From Gammaproteobacteria bacterium (lineage in GTDB: Bacteria > Pseudomonadota > Gammaproteobacteria > Steroidobacterales > Rariloculaceae): a DNA stretch of 64,000 nucleotides. Below the pieces are notes generated by a model. The model worked only from the letters and a program-made list of their open reading frames with translations. It did no database searches and had not been told where the DNA came from. Made by a program: the position numbers and the translations under genes. Where the stretch lies: assembly GCA_022825505.1 (NCBI GenBank), contig JAJDWR010000084.1, forward strand, positions 62,001 through 126,000, given 5' to 3'. Within the stretch, counting starts at the first letter, position 1. Each line of letters begins with the position of its first letter. Below, piece after piece: positions 16,498 to 25,986 of the stretch.

Positions 16498-16761
16498 CTA
16501 ACCGCCGGCCACCGGGGGAAAGAACAGCACCACATCGCCCTCGGACAGGGTTTGGTCCCAACCGGCGAGTTCGTCGTTGATCGCCACCTTGCAAAGGGCG
16601 ATGGAATCCTCCAGCCCGTGCCGGCCGGAAACTTCCGCAAACAGTTCCGCCGCGGTAGTGGACTGTGTCGTCAGCGACTCGGTGGTTGTCCCCGCCTGTT
16701 CGCGAAACACCGCGAAGTAGCGTGCCGTAACCTGGATTCCGGAGCGATCGTTCACTGGCAT
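16498..16761 (-). CDS. moaD: Molybdopterin synthase sulfur carrier subunit
   Basis: 87 residues from the ATG at 16761, chosen because the ubiquitin-like fold begins at IQVTARYFAVFREQAG and family members are 80-90 residues long. A GTG at 16833 would add 24 residues and overlap moaC by 14 bp. The C-terminus FFPPVAGG ends in the diglycine that is adenylylated and thiocarboxylated. It partners with MoaE immediately downstream. Confidence 0.9.
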   Translation of the reverse strand: MPVNDRSGIQVTARYFAVFREQAGTTTESLTTQSTTAAELFAEVSGRHGLEDSIALCKVAINDELAGWDQTLSEGDVVLFFPPVAGG

Positions 16762-16819
16762 TGAAAACGACTGGGCCGCCAGTGGGTGGGGCGCGGGCGT
16801 CCGGCGGTCTGTACTGCGG

Positions 16820-17290
16820 TCATTCGTCGGCACGGAAGTCGGACTTGCCGCCGGTCTTCGCCACCAGCCTCACGTCCCGTATGCGGATGCCGTGGGACAG
16901 CGACTTGCACATGTCGTAGACGGTCAATGCCGCTGCGGCAGCGCCGGTCAGGGCTTCCATCTCCACGCCGGTCTTGTGGGTGGCGCGCACCGAGCAGTCG
17001 ATCACCAGTTCATCCTCTTCGTTCCAGTCCACCTCGATGGAGCAGTCCTCCAGCGGAATCGGGTGGCAGAAGGGGATCAGGTGGTGAGTCTGCTTCGCCG
17101 CCAGTACGCCGGCCACGATCGCGGTATCGATGACGGGACCTTTCTTCGTCTGCAGTGGATCGCCCTTGCCGCCCGCAATGTCCTCCGGAAAGGCCACCAC
17201 CGCACGCGCACGCGCGATTCGGGTGGTGACTGCCTTGTCCCCCACGTCCACCATGGAGGGGCGGTTGGCTGCGGTTACGTGGGACAGCAT
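16820..17290 (-). CDS. moaC: Cyclic pyranopterin monophosphate synthase
   Basis: 156 residues. MoaC converts the MoaA product to cyclic pyranopterin monophosphate. The active-site blocks KKGPVIDTAIVAGVLAAKQT, HHLIPFCHPIPLEDCSIEV and HKTGVEMEALTGAAAAALTV are intact, including the KTGVEMEALT signature and a catalytic lysine near the C-terminus (VAKTGGKSD). Its ATG abuts the moaA stop with no intervening base, so expression is coupled to moaA. Confidence 0.95.
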   Translation of the reverse strand: MLSHVTAANRPSMVDVGDKAVTTRIARARAVVAFPEDIAGGKGDPLQTKKGPVIDTAIVAGVLAAKQTHHLIPFCHPIPLEDCSIEVDWNEEDELVIDCSVRATHKTGVEMEALTGAAAAALTVYDMCKSLSHGIRIRDVRLVAKTGGKSDFRADE

Positions 17291-18343
17291 TCAGCCGCCC
17301 ATCCGGTACATTTCGACCCGGGATTCCCCGGGCTGCCCCCCGCGGCCGCGCCGTTCGCTGTAGCGGTCGGTGCGCCGCCGCCAGACGCTTTGCAGAAGCC
17401 CGATGAGATCGGCATCGCTGGCGCCGGCGCGCAGCGGTTCCCGCAGGGAGGTGCCGAGCTTTGCGAACAGGCAGGTATAGACTGTTCCGTCCGCGGAAAG
17501 CCGTGCACGATGGCAATCGCCGCAGAACGGTTCACTGACGGAGGAGATGAAGCCAACCTCCCCCTGTCCGTCCTCGAATGCGTACCGCCGCGCCACTTCA
17601 CCACGGTAGTTCGGCTTCACCGGCTTCACCGGCCACCGCGCCGAAATGCGCTCCAGGAGCGTCTTCGAAGTGACGACTTCGTCCATGCGCCATCCGTTCA
17701 GGGTGCCCACGTCCATGTACTCGATGAAGCGCACGATGATGCCGGTGCCGCGAAAATGGTCCAGCAGGTCCAGCGACGTGTGCTCGTTCCTGCCCTTCTG
17801 GATGACGACATTCAGCTTGATCGGGCTGAGGCCCGCCCGCTGCGCCGCATCGATTCCTTCGAGCACCTGAGCGACGCCGCCCCGATCGCCGTTCATCGTC
17901 CTGAAGACGCCTTCGTCCAGGCTGTCCAAGCTCACGGTGATGCGCTTGAGGCCGGCTTTCCGAAGGTCTTGCGCTTGCGCCGCCAGACGAGAGCCGTTGG
18001 TGGTCAGCGCCAGATCCTGCAGTCCGGGCAGGCTGCTCAGGCTGCCGACGATCTCGATTACGTCCCGGCGCAGCAGCGGTTCGCCGCCGGTGATCCGAAT
18101 CTTGGTGACGCCGAGTTGCATGAACAACTTGGCAACCCGCTTGATTTCCCCAGCCGTAAGCCAGTGACGGCGGGGCAGGAATTCGTACCCTTCCCCGTAG
18201 ATATCCGCGGGCATGCAGTACGGACAGCGATAGTTGCAGCGGTCGATCACCGAGATGCGCAGGTCGCGCAGGGGCCGGCCCCAGGTGTCCGCCACCCGGC
18301 CCGACGTTTGCCACTGAGCCACCTTGCCGCTCATGTGGAACAT
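17291..18343 (-). CDS. moaA: GTP 3',8-cyclase (radical SAM)
   Basis: 350 residues from the ATG at 18343; another ATG at 18334 is three codons further in. MoaA cyclises GTP, the first step of molybdopterin synthesis. The radical-SAM cluster motif is DRCNYRCPYCMPA, the SAM-binding GGEP lies in ITGGEPLLRRD, and the C-terminal Fe-S site shows SEPFCGDCHRARLSADG with TVYTCLF. The protein ends in RMGG, the conserved GG tail needed for activity. It leads the moaACDE operon and lies 94 bp downstream of cfa on the same strand. Confidence 0.94.
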   Translation of the reverse strand: MFHMSGKVAQWQTSGRVADTWGRPLRDLRISVIDRCNYRCPYCMPADIYGEGYEFLPRRHWLTAGEIKRVAKLFMQLGVTKIRITGGEPLLRRDVIEIVGSLSSLPGLQDLALTTNGSRLAAQAQDLRKAGLKRITVSLDSLDEGVFRTMNGDRGGVAQVLEGIDAAQRAGLSPIKLNVVIQKGRNEHTSLDLLDHFRGTGIIVRFIEYMDVGTLNGWRMDEVVTSKTLLERISARWPVKPVKPNYRGEVARRYAFEDGQGEVGFISSVSEPFCGDCHRARLSADGTVYTCLFAKLGTSLREPLRAGASDADLIGLLQSVWRRRTDRYSERRGRGGQPGESRVEMYRMGG

Positions 18344-18436
18344 TTTAGCGCAATCGCGGGTGCCCGCATCGGTCGGAGGCGATGGCCGGGCGGGCTGTCT
18401 GCGCAAGCCGTGGTCTTGTGCTCTTCGAGCGTCGCC

Positions 18437-19561
18437 CTAGCGCGCATTCTCCGGCGTGTAGCCGGCGCGGACGCCGTCGACGGAGAACACGAGCTGCCAG
18501 AGCTGGTTGCCCCGGGCGCGGAATCCGCCGGCACAGATGAGCAGGTAGTAGGTCCACATGCGGTAGAAGCGTTCATCGTAGTTGGGCTTGAGCTCGTCCC
18601 AGGCCGACACGAAGTTCTCGTACCAGCACATCAGCGTGCGGTCGTAGTCCTGCGGGAAGTTGTGCCAGTCTTCCAGTTGCAGGACATCCTCGGCGGCGCC
18701 GGCGATCTGATTCGCCGACGGCAGTTGGCCGTTGGGGAAGATGTACTTGTGAATCCAGGCATCTGTCTTCGGGAGGCTGCGTACGGCGCCGATAGTATGC
18801 AGCAGAAACAGCGAGTCCGGCTCCAGACAGCGGCGCACGACTTCCATGTACGTTCGGTAGTTTTTGTAACCGACGTGTTCGAACATGCCGATGGAATAGA
18901 TCCGGTCGAACCGTTCGTCGAGTTCGCGGTAGTCCTGCAGGCGGATATCGACGGGCAGGCCCTCGCACCGGGCCTGCGCTGTCTCGCACTGGTCGCGGGA
19001 AACGGTGATTCCCACGCCGGTGATGCCGTACTTTTCGGCGAAGTAGTGCAGTGCGCCGCCCCAACCGCAGCCGATGTCCAGCACCTTCATCCCGGGTTCG
19101 AACTGGAGCTTGCGCGCGATCAGGTCGAGTTTGTGCTCCTGGGCTTCGTCCAGGGTTTCGGCGCGCCGCCAATAGCCGCAACTGTAGATCATGCGCTTGT
19201 CGAGCATTGCCCGGAACAGATCGTTACCGAGATCGTAGTGGCGCTCGCCAACCTGGAAGGCGCGCCTGCGCCGCTGGAGATTCATGAGCCGGGCCTGCAG
19301 CGTGAACAGGAGGTCGCGGGCCGGCTGGACGCGCCGATGGAACCGGGCGCGGTAAGCGCGGCAGATCATTTCGGGGATCTGTTCGCAGTCCCACCAACCG
19401 TCCATGTAACTTTCGCCGATGCCGAGCTGGCCCTGGGCGAACACCCGGGAGTAGAGCGCTTCGTTGTGGACCTGAACGTCCCACGGACGGTCGCCGTTGA
19501 TCCGAATATCGGCGACATCCAACAGCGCTTCCAGTCGTTTTCGATACCGCTGCGAACTCAC
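18437..19561 (-). CDS. cfa: Cyclopropane-fatty-acyl-phospholipid synthase
   Basis: 374 residues, GTG start at 19561. The N-terminal lipid-binding part includes GIGESYMDGWWDCEQIPEM. The SAM-methyltransferase domain has HYDLGNDLFRAMLD, MIYSCGYW, VLDIGCGWGGALHYFAEKYG (motif I) and IYSIGMFEHVGYKNYRTYM with the conserved glutamate and histidine. It methylenates unsaturated acyl chains of membrane phospholipids, typically under stationary-phase or acid stress. It is monocistronic or leads into moaA. Confidence 0.93.
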   Translation of the reverse strand: MSSQRYRKRLEALLDVADIRINGDRPWDVQVHNEALYSRVFAQGQLGIGESYMDGWWDCEQIPEMICRAYRARFHRRVQPARDLLFTLQARLMNLQRRRRAFQVGERHYDLGNDLFRAMLDKRMIYSCGYWRRAETLDEAQEHKLDLIARKLQFEPGMKVLDIGCGWGGALHYFAEKYGITGVGITVSRDQCETAQARCEGLPVDIRLQDYRELDERFDRIYSIGMFEHVGYKNYRTYMEVVRRCLEPDSLFLLHTIGAVRSLPKTDAWIHKYIFPNGQLPSANQIAGAAEDVLQLEDWHNFPQDYDRTLMCWYENFVSAWDELKPNYDERFYRMWTYYLLICAGGFRARGNQLWQLVFSVDGVRAGYTPENAR

Positions 19562-19706
19562 GTCAAGGTCGTTGAATTATGGCCGCCGGAATCTTATCAG
19601 ACGAAAAGGCAGTTCGCCGACAGTGGGCGCGCTGAAAGCCGACTGAGCCTCGTCGGCCCATCGTGCATCTTCGGAGAGGCGGTATTCCGCCCATGCAGCG
19701 GGCCGC

Positions 19707-21416
19707 TTACCGCCGCTTGCCGGACCTGGCGGCTTCCCGCAGGGCCTGCCGTTCGATTTTCGCCCAGGAATCGCTCATGGTGATGGTGCGCAGAAACACT
19801 GGTTGTCCGGCTACATGGAAAACCGGGTCCAGCGTGAAATAGCCCAGGCGTTCGAACTGGTAGCGTTCGTCGGGGGACGCATCCGCCAGCGCCGGTTCGA
19901 GCGCCGCCTGGAGCACCTCCAGGGAATCGGGGTTGAGGTGTTCCAGGAAGCCACCCTGACCCTGGTCGGGGTTCGCTGTTAAAAAGAGACGATCGTATAG
20001 TCGCACCTCGCGGTGCAGCGCGTGGCGGGCCGAAACCCAGTGGATCGTTCCCTTTACCTTGCGCTGCGACTGCTCAATGCCGCTGCGGGTCAATGGATCG
20101 TAGCTGCAGCGCAATTCGACAACCGCGCCGGATGCATCCCTGATGACTTCCTCGCACTTGACGATGTAGGCGTAGCGCAGCCGCACTTCGCCGCCCGGCC
20201 GCAGGCGGCGGTACTTGCGCGGCGGATCCTCCATGAAGTCGTCCCGCTCGATGTAGATTTCCCGGGAAAAGGGTACTTGCCGGCTGCCCATTTCGGGCCG
20301 GTTGGGATGGTTTGCGGCGATCAGCCATTCTTCCTTTTCTTCGGGGTAGTTCTCGATGATCACCTTGAGAGGCCGCAGCACGCCGAAACGCCGCGGCGCC
20401 GACACGTTCAGATTTTCACGTACGCAGGTTTCCAGCGCGCCCAGCTCGATCAGGTTGTCTTTCTTGGTCACGCCGATTCTGCCGACGAATTTCCGGATCG
20501 CGGCGGCGGGATAGCCGCGCCGGCGCATTCCGGAGAGCGTCGGCATCCGCGGATCGTCCCAGCCCTCGACATGCCCCTCGTCCACCAGCCGGGCGAGCTT
20601 GCGCTTGCTCATGATGGTGAACATCAGGTTAAAGCGCGAGAACTCGGTCTGCTTCGGGCGATTGCGCACCGGCAGGTTGTCCAGGAACCACTCGTACAGC
20701 GGCCGGTGGTCCTCGAACTCCAGGGTGCAGAACGAATGGGTCGTGCCCTCCAGTTCGTCCGACAGCGTATGGGCGAAGTCGTACATGGGGTAGATACACC
20801 AGGCGTCCCCGGTGCGCTGGTGAGGGACCTTGCGGATGCGGTACAGGGTCGGGTCCCGCAGGTTCATGTTGGGCGACGCCATGTCGATCCTGGCGCGCAA
20901 CACGTGCTCGCCCTCCTCGAATTCGCCGCGCCGCATGGCGGCGAACAGCTCAAGGTTCTCGGTGACGGATCGGTCGCGGTACGGGCTCTCGAGGCCCGGC
21001 TTGGTAAACGTGCCCCGATAGGCCCTGATTTCCGCCGCGCTCAGGCTGTCCACGTAGGCCTTGCCCGTCTCGATCAGGTGCACAGCGTAATCGTGGAGTT
21101 GCTCGAAGTAATCGGAAGCGTGCGCCAGTCGGTCTTCCCAGTCGAAGCCCAGCCAGCGGACGTCCTGCTTGATCGCCTCCACATATCGGACCTCTTCCTT
21201 CTCCGGGTTCGTGTCGTCGAAGCGCAGGTAGCAGGTCCCACCGAACTCCTCGGCGATGCCGAAATCCAGGCAGATCGCCTTGGCATGCCCGATGTGCAGA
21301 AAGCCGTTGGGTTCGGGCGGGAAGCGCGTCTGCACGCGCCCGCCATGCTTGCCGGCAGCGATGTCGCCGGCGACGAGTTGGCGCAGGAAATCCTGCGGCT
21401 TGTTTTCGGTCTCCAT
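19707..21416 (-). CDS. glnS: Glutaminyl-tRNA synthetase
   Basis: 569 residues, typical of bacterial GlnRS. The class I motifs are FPPEPNGFLHIGHAKAICLD (HIGH) and FTIMSKRKLARLVDEG (MSK loop), with DDTNPEKEEVRYVEAI between them. The C-terminal anticodon-binding barrels follow (FYLERDDF-like IYIERDDFMEDPP, GTIHWVSARHAL). It charges tRNA-Gln directly, consistent with a gammaproteobacterium that does not rely on the amidotransferase route. ATG at 21416; divergent from the TRAP binding protein gene. Confidence 0.96.
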   Translation of the reverse strand: METENKPQDFLRQLVAGDIAAGKHGGRVQTRFPPEPNGFLHIGHAKAICLDFGIAEEFGGTCYLRFDDTNPEKEEVRYVEAIKQDVRWLGFDWEDRLAHASDYFEQLHDYAVHLIETGKAYVDSLSAAEIRAYRGTFTKPGLESPYRDRSVTENLELFAAMRRGEFEEGEHVLRARIDMASPNMNLRDPTLYRIRKVPHQRTGDAWCIYPMYDFAHTLSDELEGTTHSFCTLEFEDHRPLYEWFLDNLPVRNRPKQTEFSRFNLMFTIMSKRKLARLVDEGHVEGWDDPRMPTLSGMRRRGYPAAAIRKFVGRIGVTKKDNLIELGALETCVRENLNVSAPRRFGVLRPLKVIIENYPEEKEEWLIAANHPNRPEMGSRQVPFSREIYIERDDFMEDPPRKYRRLRPGGEVRLRYAYIVKCEEVIRDASGAVVELRCSYDPLTRSGIEQSQRKVKGTIHWVSARHALHREVRLYDRLFLTANPDQGQGGFLEHLNPDSLEVLQAALEPALADASPDERYQFERLGYFTLDPVFHVAGQPVFLRTITMSDSWAKIERQALREAARSGKRR

Positions 21417-21486
21417 GGGCGCAATTGTCCGTCAAGCAGGCCGTTCGGCACAATCGGGCTACACGCACGTACCGGAGAGTGGCAGA

Positions 21487-22557
21487 ATGAACGTCATGCG
21501 CAGGCGTCATTTTCTTGTCGGTGGGGTGGGCGCGCTCGCTGCGTGTACCGAAACCCCGCAAACGGCAACCCCCGTGACCTCGGAGGAGCAGCACCGTTGG
21601 CGCATGGTGACTTCCTGGCCGCCGAACTTTCCCGGCCACGGCGTGTCGGCCAATCGTCTGGCCGCCCGGCTGGAGCAACTGTCCGGCGGGCGGCTCCAGG
21701 TGGAGGTGTTTGCGGCGGGTGAGCTGGTGCCGGCCTTCGAGGTGCTCGACGCCGTATCCAGGGGGACGGTGCAATTGGGCCACTCGGCGCCCATCTACTG
21801 GCGCGGCAGCATACCGGCGGCGCAGCTTTTCGGCAGCGTGCCGTTCGGCATGATGGCTGACCAGTTCAACGCCTGGCTGTACTTCGGCGGCGGGCTTGAA
21901 CTCTGGCGGGAGGCGTACGCGGGTCATGGGGTGATCCCGTTTCCTGCCGGAAATACCGGGGCGCAGATGGGCGGATGGTTCAACCGGGAGATCAACTCGC
22001 TGGCCGATCTCAACGGGCTGAAAATGCGCATACCGGGCCTGGGCGGCGAAGTCATGCAGCGTGCCGGCGCCCTGCCGGTCAACCTGCCCGGATCGGAAAT
22101 CTTCACTGCGCTGCAGACGGGCGCCATCGACGCGACCGAGTGGGTGGGGCCCTACAACGACACTGCCTTCGGCCTGCACCAGGCGGCGCAGTACTACTAC
22201 CACCCCGGCTGGCAGGAACCTTCAGGCGCGTTGGAGTGTTTTGTCTCGAACGACGCTTACGAGTCGCTTTCCGAGGAACTCAGGGGGATTCTCGAAATCG
22301 CCTGCATGGCGGAGAACGACTACCTCCTGGCGGAGTTCAACACCCGCAATCACACCTCGCTGAACACCCTGGTCGAAGAGCACGGCGTGCAGCTTCGCCG
22401 GTTCCCGGATGACGTGCTCGATGCACTGCGGGGCTTCAGTCTGGAGGTCGTCGAGGAATTGGCGGCGACGGATCCCATGAGCGGGCGGGTCCTTGAGTCC
22501 TACCGGGCATTCGCCGCGGAAGTCAGTGCCTGGCTGAGGATTTCCGAACTCAGCTGA
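21487..22557 (+). CDS. TRAP transporter solute-binding lipoprotein (DctP/TakP type)
   Basis: 356 residues from the ATG at 21487 with GGAGAG just upstream. The N-terminus has a twin-arginine-like RRRHFLVGG followed by the lipobox LAAC, so export through Tat or Sec and lipid anchoring are both possible. WRMVTSWPPNFPGHGVSANR and TEWVGPYNDTAFGLHQAAQYYY resemble TakP-type proteins that bind 2-oxo acids. The only TRAP permease genes in view (55.6-57.5 kb) are 33 kb away, so pairing is unproven. It overlaps the convergent TIGR02444 gene by 8 bp. Confidence 0.85.
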   Translation: MNVMRRRHFLVGGVGALAACTETPQTATPVTSEEQHRWRMVTSWPPNFPGHGVSANRLAARLEQLSGGRLQVEVFAAGELVPAFEVLDAVSRGTVQLGHSAPIYWRGSIPAAQLFGSVPFGMMADQFNAWLYFGGGLELWREAYAGHGVIPFPAGNTGAQMGGWFNREINSLADLNGLKMRIPGLGGEVMQRAGALPVNLPGSEIFTALQTGAIDATEWVGPYNDTAFGLHQAAQYYYHPGWQEPSGALECFVSNDAYESLSEELRGILEIACMAENDYLLAEFNTRNHTSLNTLVEEHGVQLRRFPDDVLDALRGFSLEVVEELAATDPMSGRVLESYRAFAAEVSAWLRISELS

Positions 22558-23194
22558 CCGGGCGCTCAGGGGTTCCGGACAGGGTCCTGTTCAGGGAATC
22601 GGTGACGGTGTCGAGATCGGCGCCAGGGACGGCGGCCGTGACGACATGCGCCAGTTGCGAACCCGACTCATCGTCGAGGTCGACGCTCAAGTGTCGTAAG
22701 TAACGGCCTATGTTCGCCAGCGTGGAGTACACTTGCGCCAGGGTTTCCCGATCCTGGAGGGCGGCGCCCCGGGTCAGTGCCTGCATCCTGTCCTCCTGCA
22801 GGTGCTCGGCCTTCAGCTCGGCCCGCTTGATCTCTTCCCGCAAGGCCATGCATTCATCGCCTGGAACGAAGGGTGAAACGCACCCGACGGACTTCATCCA
22901 CGTTCTGGCCGCCCGCAACGGGCGGACGACATTCTCGGCCCAGGGTTCCGCAAATAACAGGATGCGCTCCATGGTAGCCCCGTCCAGCGTGCCCCGGGTG
23001 CAACCGTACCAGCAGCAATACAGCAGGACGTTGACGTCGATCCCGAGTTGTTCCTGCAGGTGCAGACAGGCCTCGGTGACGCCCGCCTTGCTGTAGGTGG
23101 CCACGGAGTAGTTCCAGAAGTCTTGCTGCTGCTCCATCGCTTCGGTGTCGCCGGTTGCCGTTCGGTCTCCCGGTGCGGAATTCCTGCCGGTCAC
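22550..23194 (-). CDS. TIGR02444 (DUF2390) family protein
   Basis: Up to 214 residues. The family core is FWNYSVATYSKAGVTEACLH, LGIDVNVLLYCCWYG and the tryptophan-rich RAARTWMKSV. Function is unknown; the family is mainly gammaproteobacterial. The GTG at 23194 overlaps the MATE stop (GTGA), suggesting coupling, while the ATG at 23137 gives an N-terminus (MEQQQDFW) closer to relatives. Either start is possible. It follows the MATE gene in an operon. Confidence 0.75.
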   Translation of the reverse strand: MTGRNSAPGDRTATGDTEAMEQQQDFWNYSVATYSKAGVTEACLHLQEQLGIDVNVLLYCCWYGCTRGTLDGATMERILLFAEPWAENVVRPLRAARTWMKSVGCVSPFVPGDECMALREEIKRAELKAEHLQEDRMQALTRGAALQDRETLAQVYSTLANIGRYLRHLSVDLDDESGSQLAHVVTAAVPGADLDTVTDSLNRTLSGTPERPVS

Positions 23195-24591
23195 CGGCCG
23201 GCGACCCGGTTGCCCGAGTGGGCGCCTGCAACGGCGGCCGGTCTACCTTCCAGTTCCGTGAGGAAACTGCGCAGCCAGACGATGGATACCACGCCGAACA
23301 GGATGTGGGCGATGCCGGTGGCGACGAAGATACCGGTCAGCCCGAACGGAATCGACAGCAGCCAGGCCAGGGGCAGGTACACCACGAACAGCTTGACGAA
23401 GGTCAACACGGTTGCGGACTTGGGCCTTCCTAGGGCATTGAAGCACGCCACCGTGACCATCATCAGGCCGAACCCGCCGTAGGAAATCGGCACGATTCGC
23501 AGGTAGGTTGCGGCCGCCGACACCACCAGGGGATTGTCGTCGAAGATGCCGGAGACGGGTTGCGCGACAAGAAACAGTACCGCGGCCATGACCACGCCGT
23601 AGACAAGGAAGAACCTGTTGGCGAGGTCGGTGGCGTGCCGCACCCTGTCCATGAGGAAGGCGCCGTAGTTCTGGCCGACGAAGGGCGCCAGGGATGCCTG
23701 CAGGGCGAAGATCACGATTAGGACAACCGATTCGAGCCGTGAAGCAACGCCGAAGCCGGCGACGGCCTCCGGCCCGAACCCCGCAACCAGCGCCGTGATA
23801 AAGGCGATGATCACCGGGATGAACAGGTTGGTGATCGTCGCGGGGATCGCAATGTGGAGCAGCCGGCCCCACGAGTCCCACAGCCCCCGGGGACTCAAGT
23901 AGCGGGGCAGGATCAATCGTTCGCGGTAGTAGAGGACCGTGATCGAGGCTACGACGGTGGCGACGTTGGAGACCACGGTCGCGATCGCAGCCCCCGCCAG
24001 TTCCAGCCGGGGGAAGCCGAGCAGCCCGAAGATGAGCAGGGGATCCAGAATGATGTTGGTGAGCGCGGCGAACACCATGATCAGGCTGGGCGCCAGTGCA
24101 TCTCCGGTGGCGCGGATCGCGAAGTTGCCCACCATGGGCAATATCACGAAGGCGCTGCCGAAATAGTAGACGCGCATGTATTCCCTGATCAGCGGCAGAG
24201 TGCGTTCGTCTGCACCCAGTGACCGGAACATCGGCTCGATCGTGGCCAGGCCCACCGCCAGCAGGATCAGTCCGAGCGCCGTTCCGAGGATCATTGCGTG
24301 AGTGATGATTCGCTGCACCGTTTCCCGGTTGCCGGCGCCGAGCAGTCGCGCCACGACGCTGGAAGTGGCAATCCCGGTTCCCAGGCCGACCGAAATCATT
24401 GCGAAGGCCACAGGAAAGGTGAATCCCATGGCCGCCAGCGGCAGCGTGCCAAGCTGGCCGACAAAATACGTGTCGACGATGGCGTAGGAATTCATGGCCA
24501 CGAAGCCGATGCCCATGGGGATGGCCAGCGAGCGCAGGTGAGCACCCACACCGCCCTTGGTCAGGCGGGGCGATGTCCGGTCCGGTCTCAC
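23191..24591 (-). CDS. MATE family efflux transporter
   Basis: 466 residues, about twelve membrane helices in two homologous halves. The first half has IPMGIGFVAMNSYAIVDTYF and GLGTGIATSSVVARLLG; the second has FGPEAVAGFGVASRLESV and the Q-N-Y-G motif FVGQNYGAFLMDR. It likely exports drugs or metabolites in exchange for Na+ or H+. GTG start at 24591. The downstream TIGR02444 gene overlaps its stop codon. The substrate cannot be predicted. Confidence 0.88.
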   Translation of the reverse strand: MRPDRTSPRLTKGGVGAHLRSLAIPMGIGFVAMNSYAIVDTYFVGQLGTLPLAAMGFTFPVAFAMISVGLGTGIATSSVVARLLGAGNRETVQRIITHAMILGTALGLILLAVGLATIEPMFRSLGADERTLPLIREYMRVYYFGSAFVILPMVGNFAIRATGDALAPSLIMVFAALTNIILDPLLIFGLLGFPRLELAGAAIATVVSNVATVVASITVLYYRERLILPRYLSPRGLWDSWGRLLHIAIPATITNLFIPVIIAFITALVAGFGPEAVAGFGVASRLESVVLIVIFALQASLAPFVGQNYGAFLMDRVRHATDLANRFFLVYGVVMAAVLFLVAQPVSGIFDDNPLVVSAAATYLRIVPISYGGFGLMMVTVACFNALGRPKSATVLTFVKLFVVYLPLAWLLSIPFGLTGIFVATGIAHILFGVVSIVWLRSFLTELEGRPAAVAGAHSGNRVAGR

Positions 24592-24664
24592 CGGCGGACA
24601 GGGTGAGCGCAGGAATCGGGCGGTCGCATCGATCGTGTCCGGCAGCCTGTGGCGGCGCCGCCGG

Positions 24665-25381
24665 TCAGAAGCGTTGTTCCAGGCTGTAGACGAAGCTGCG
24701 GCACGCCGGGCGCGCCGGCCCTTCGGGATCGTCGGACCAACCCTGGTACTGGGACTGCATGAGCGCGTTCAGGCTGGGTTCGCGGAAGATCTCGTCGGAA
24801 AGCTCGACGAATGCGGGATCGCGGACGAATCCCTGCGGATTGACCTCGAAACAGATGACGACCCGGCCCTCGATCGCCTCGCGAATCGCCTGGCGGGGAT
24901 AGACGGGGCTGGCCGTGATCTCCTGCAGTAGCGGAGAGGTCATGGCCGTGGGCTCGCCGGTCGGACTGGCGTAAAGAGCCGATGCCGAAGCCGGGTCGGC
25001 TGCGGAACACCACCAGCCGCCGAGTACATCCTCCGTTCGCCATTCACCGCCCAGGGTCGAGCGGTCCAGGCCGGCGGAAAATTCGCGCTCGGTCCTGGAA
25101 TCGGAGAACGTCAGCACGTCCTCTTCCAATTGCCATCTCGACAGCGGGAACCAGGGCCGCTGCACGTCCTCGCTGGGTATGGCCATGCGAGTGGTGCCGT
25201 CGGCGCCGAAGTTGAGCACCACCCGTTCGTCGCCCGTCTGGGGATCGCCGTAGAGAATGCAGTTCCAGACGCCCCGGTGATCGACGGGTTCGGGATCAGC
25301 GGGTTCCTGTGCCCGGCCGACGGCGCAGCAGGCTATCCAGACGAGAACACAGGGGGTGATGAATCGCGCGATGGCAACTAT
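24665..25381 (-). CDS. Exported protein with TonB C-terminal domain
   Basis: About 239 residues. A signal-like segment (ITPCVLVWIACCAVGRAQ) is followed by a beta-rich middle and a TonB_C domain (PVYPRQAIREAIEGRVVICF, EVNPQGFVRDPAFVEL). No ATG, GTG or TTG lies near the expected start. The best candidate is an ATA at 25381, placed 7 bases after a strong GGAGG within the end of the upstream gene. Without a proline-rich spacer it is not a classical TonB and is more likely a TonB_C-containing periplasmic protein. It is co-transcribed with the TPR gene, whose stop it overlaps. Confidence 0.65.
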   Translation of the reverse strand: MVAIARFITPCVLVWIACCAVGRAQEPADPEPVDHRGVWNCILYGDPQTGDERVVLNFGADGTTRMAIPSEDVQRPWFPLSRWQLEEDVLTFSDSRTEREFSAGLDRSTLGGEWRTEDVLGGWWCSAADPASASALYASPTGEPTAMTSPLLQEITASPVYPRQAIREAIEGRVVICFEVNPQGFVRDPAFVELSDEIFREPSLNALMQSQYQGWSDDPEGPARPACRSFVYSLEQRF

Positions 25382-25863
25382 TGATGATCCTCCACGATGA
25401 CCCGCGGTATCAATCCGCGTTCGTTGATCATACCCCTGAGTTGCAATACCTGTCTGGCGTTGGCATTGATCGCTGCTGCCGAGTCGAGATCGAACGTCGC
25501 CTCGGACAACTGGCCCATCAGGTAATAGGCATAGGAGCGGTTGCTGTAGGCGCGCCAATTGCGGCCCTCCAGCCGGAGCGATTCCGTGCAGTGATCGATG
25601 GCGACTTCCGGCTCTCCGCGGGCCGCGTAGGCGGCGCAGAGATTGGACTCCGCGGCTGCCCGGTCCGCAGGGCTGGGCTGATAGCGGGTGAGTCCCAGCC
25701 GGGTGAGCCGAATCCCCTCGTCGTATTGGCCCATCCTGATCGAAAAGGCGCCCGCGGACAGGAACTCGTTGCCGGACCCGATGATGGTTCGGTTGTCCGC
25801 CTGTCCCCAAAGCCCGGTGGAGGCCAGTGCGGCAGCAACACCGAAAAGCAGTAGGCGGCTCAT
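25378..25863 (-). CDS. Exported tetratricopeptide-repeat protein
   Basis: 161 residues from the ATG at 25863, supported by GGAGGA at 7-base spacing. A signal peptide (LLLFGVAAALASTGLWGQ) precedes TPR-like helical pairs (SIRMGQYDEGIRLTRLGLTR, ESNLCAAYAARGEPEVAIDH, WRAYSNRSYAYYLMGQLSEA). TPRs mediate protein contacts; the partner is plausibly the adjacent TonB_C protein, whose proposed start overlaps this stop codon. The function is otherwise unknown. Confidence 0.78.
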   Translation of the reverse strand: MSRLLLFGVAAALASTGLWGQADNRTIIGSGNEFLSAGAFSIRMGQYDEGIRLTRLGLTRYQPSPADRAAAESNLCAAYAARGEPEVAIDHCTESLRLEGRNWRAYSNRSYAYYLMGQLSEATFDLDSAAAINANARQVLQLRGMINERGLIPRVIVEDHQ

Positions 25864-25986
25864 TTGTATTTCCTCCGTTCGTTTAGTATAGCACCGGCCC
25901 ATGGCACGCCAACGGCCTGTCCGGCCTTGCACACTCCGACTCCTGCAGGGCCGGATTGCACGGTTCCGCCGGTGTAAAGAGTTAGA

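Noticed and set aside
16892..19783. 963-codon plus-strand open frame across the moaACD and cfa region
   Set aside because: Antisense shadow of four well-supported genes; typical of high-GC DNA with few stop codons.
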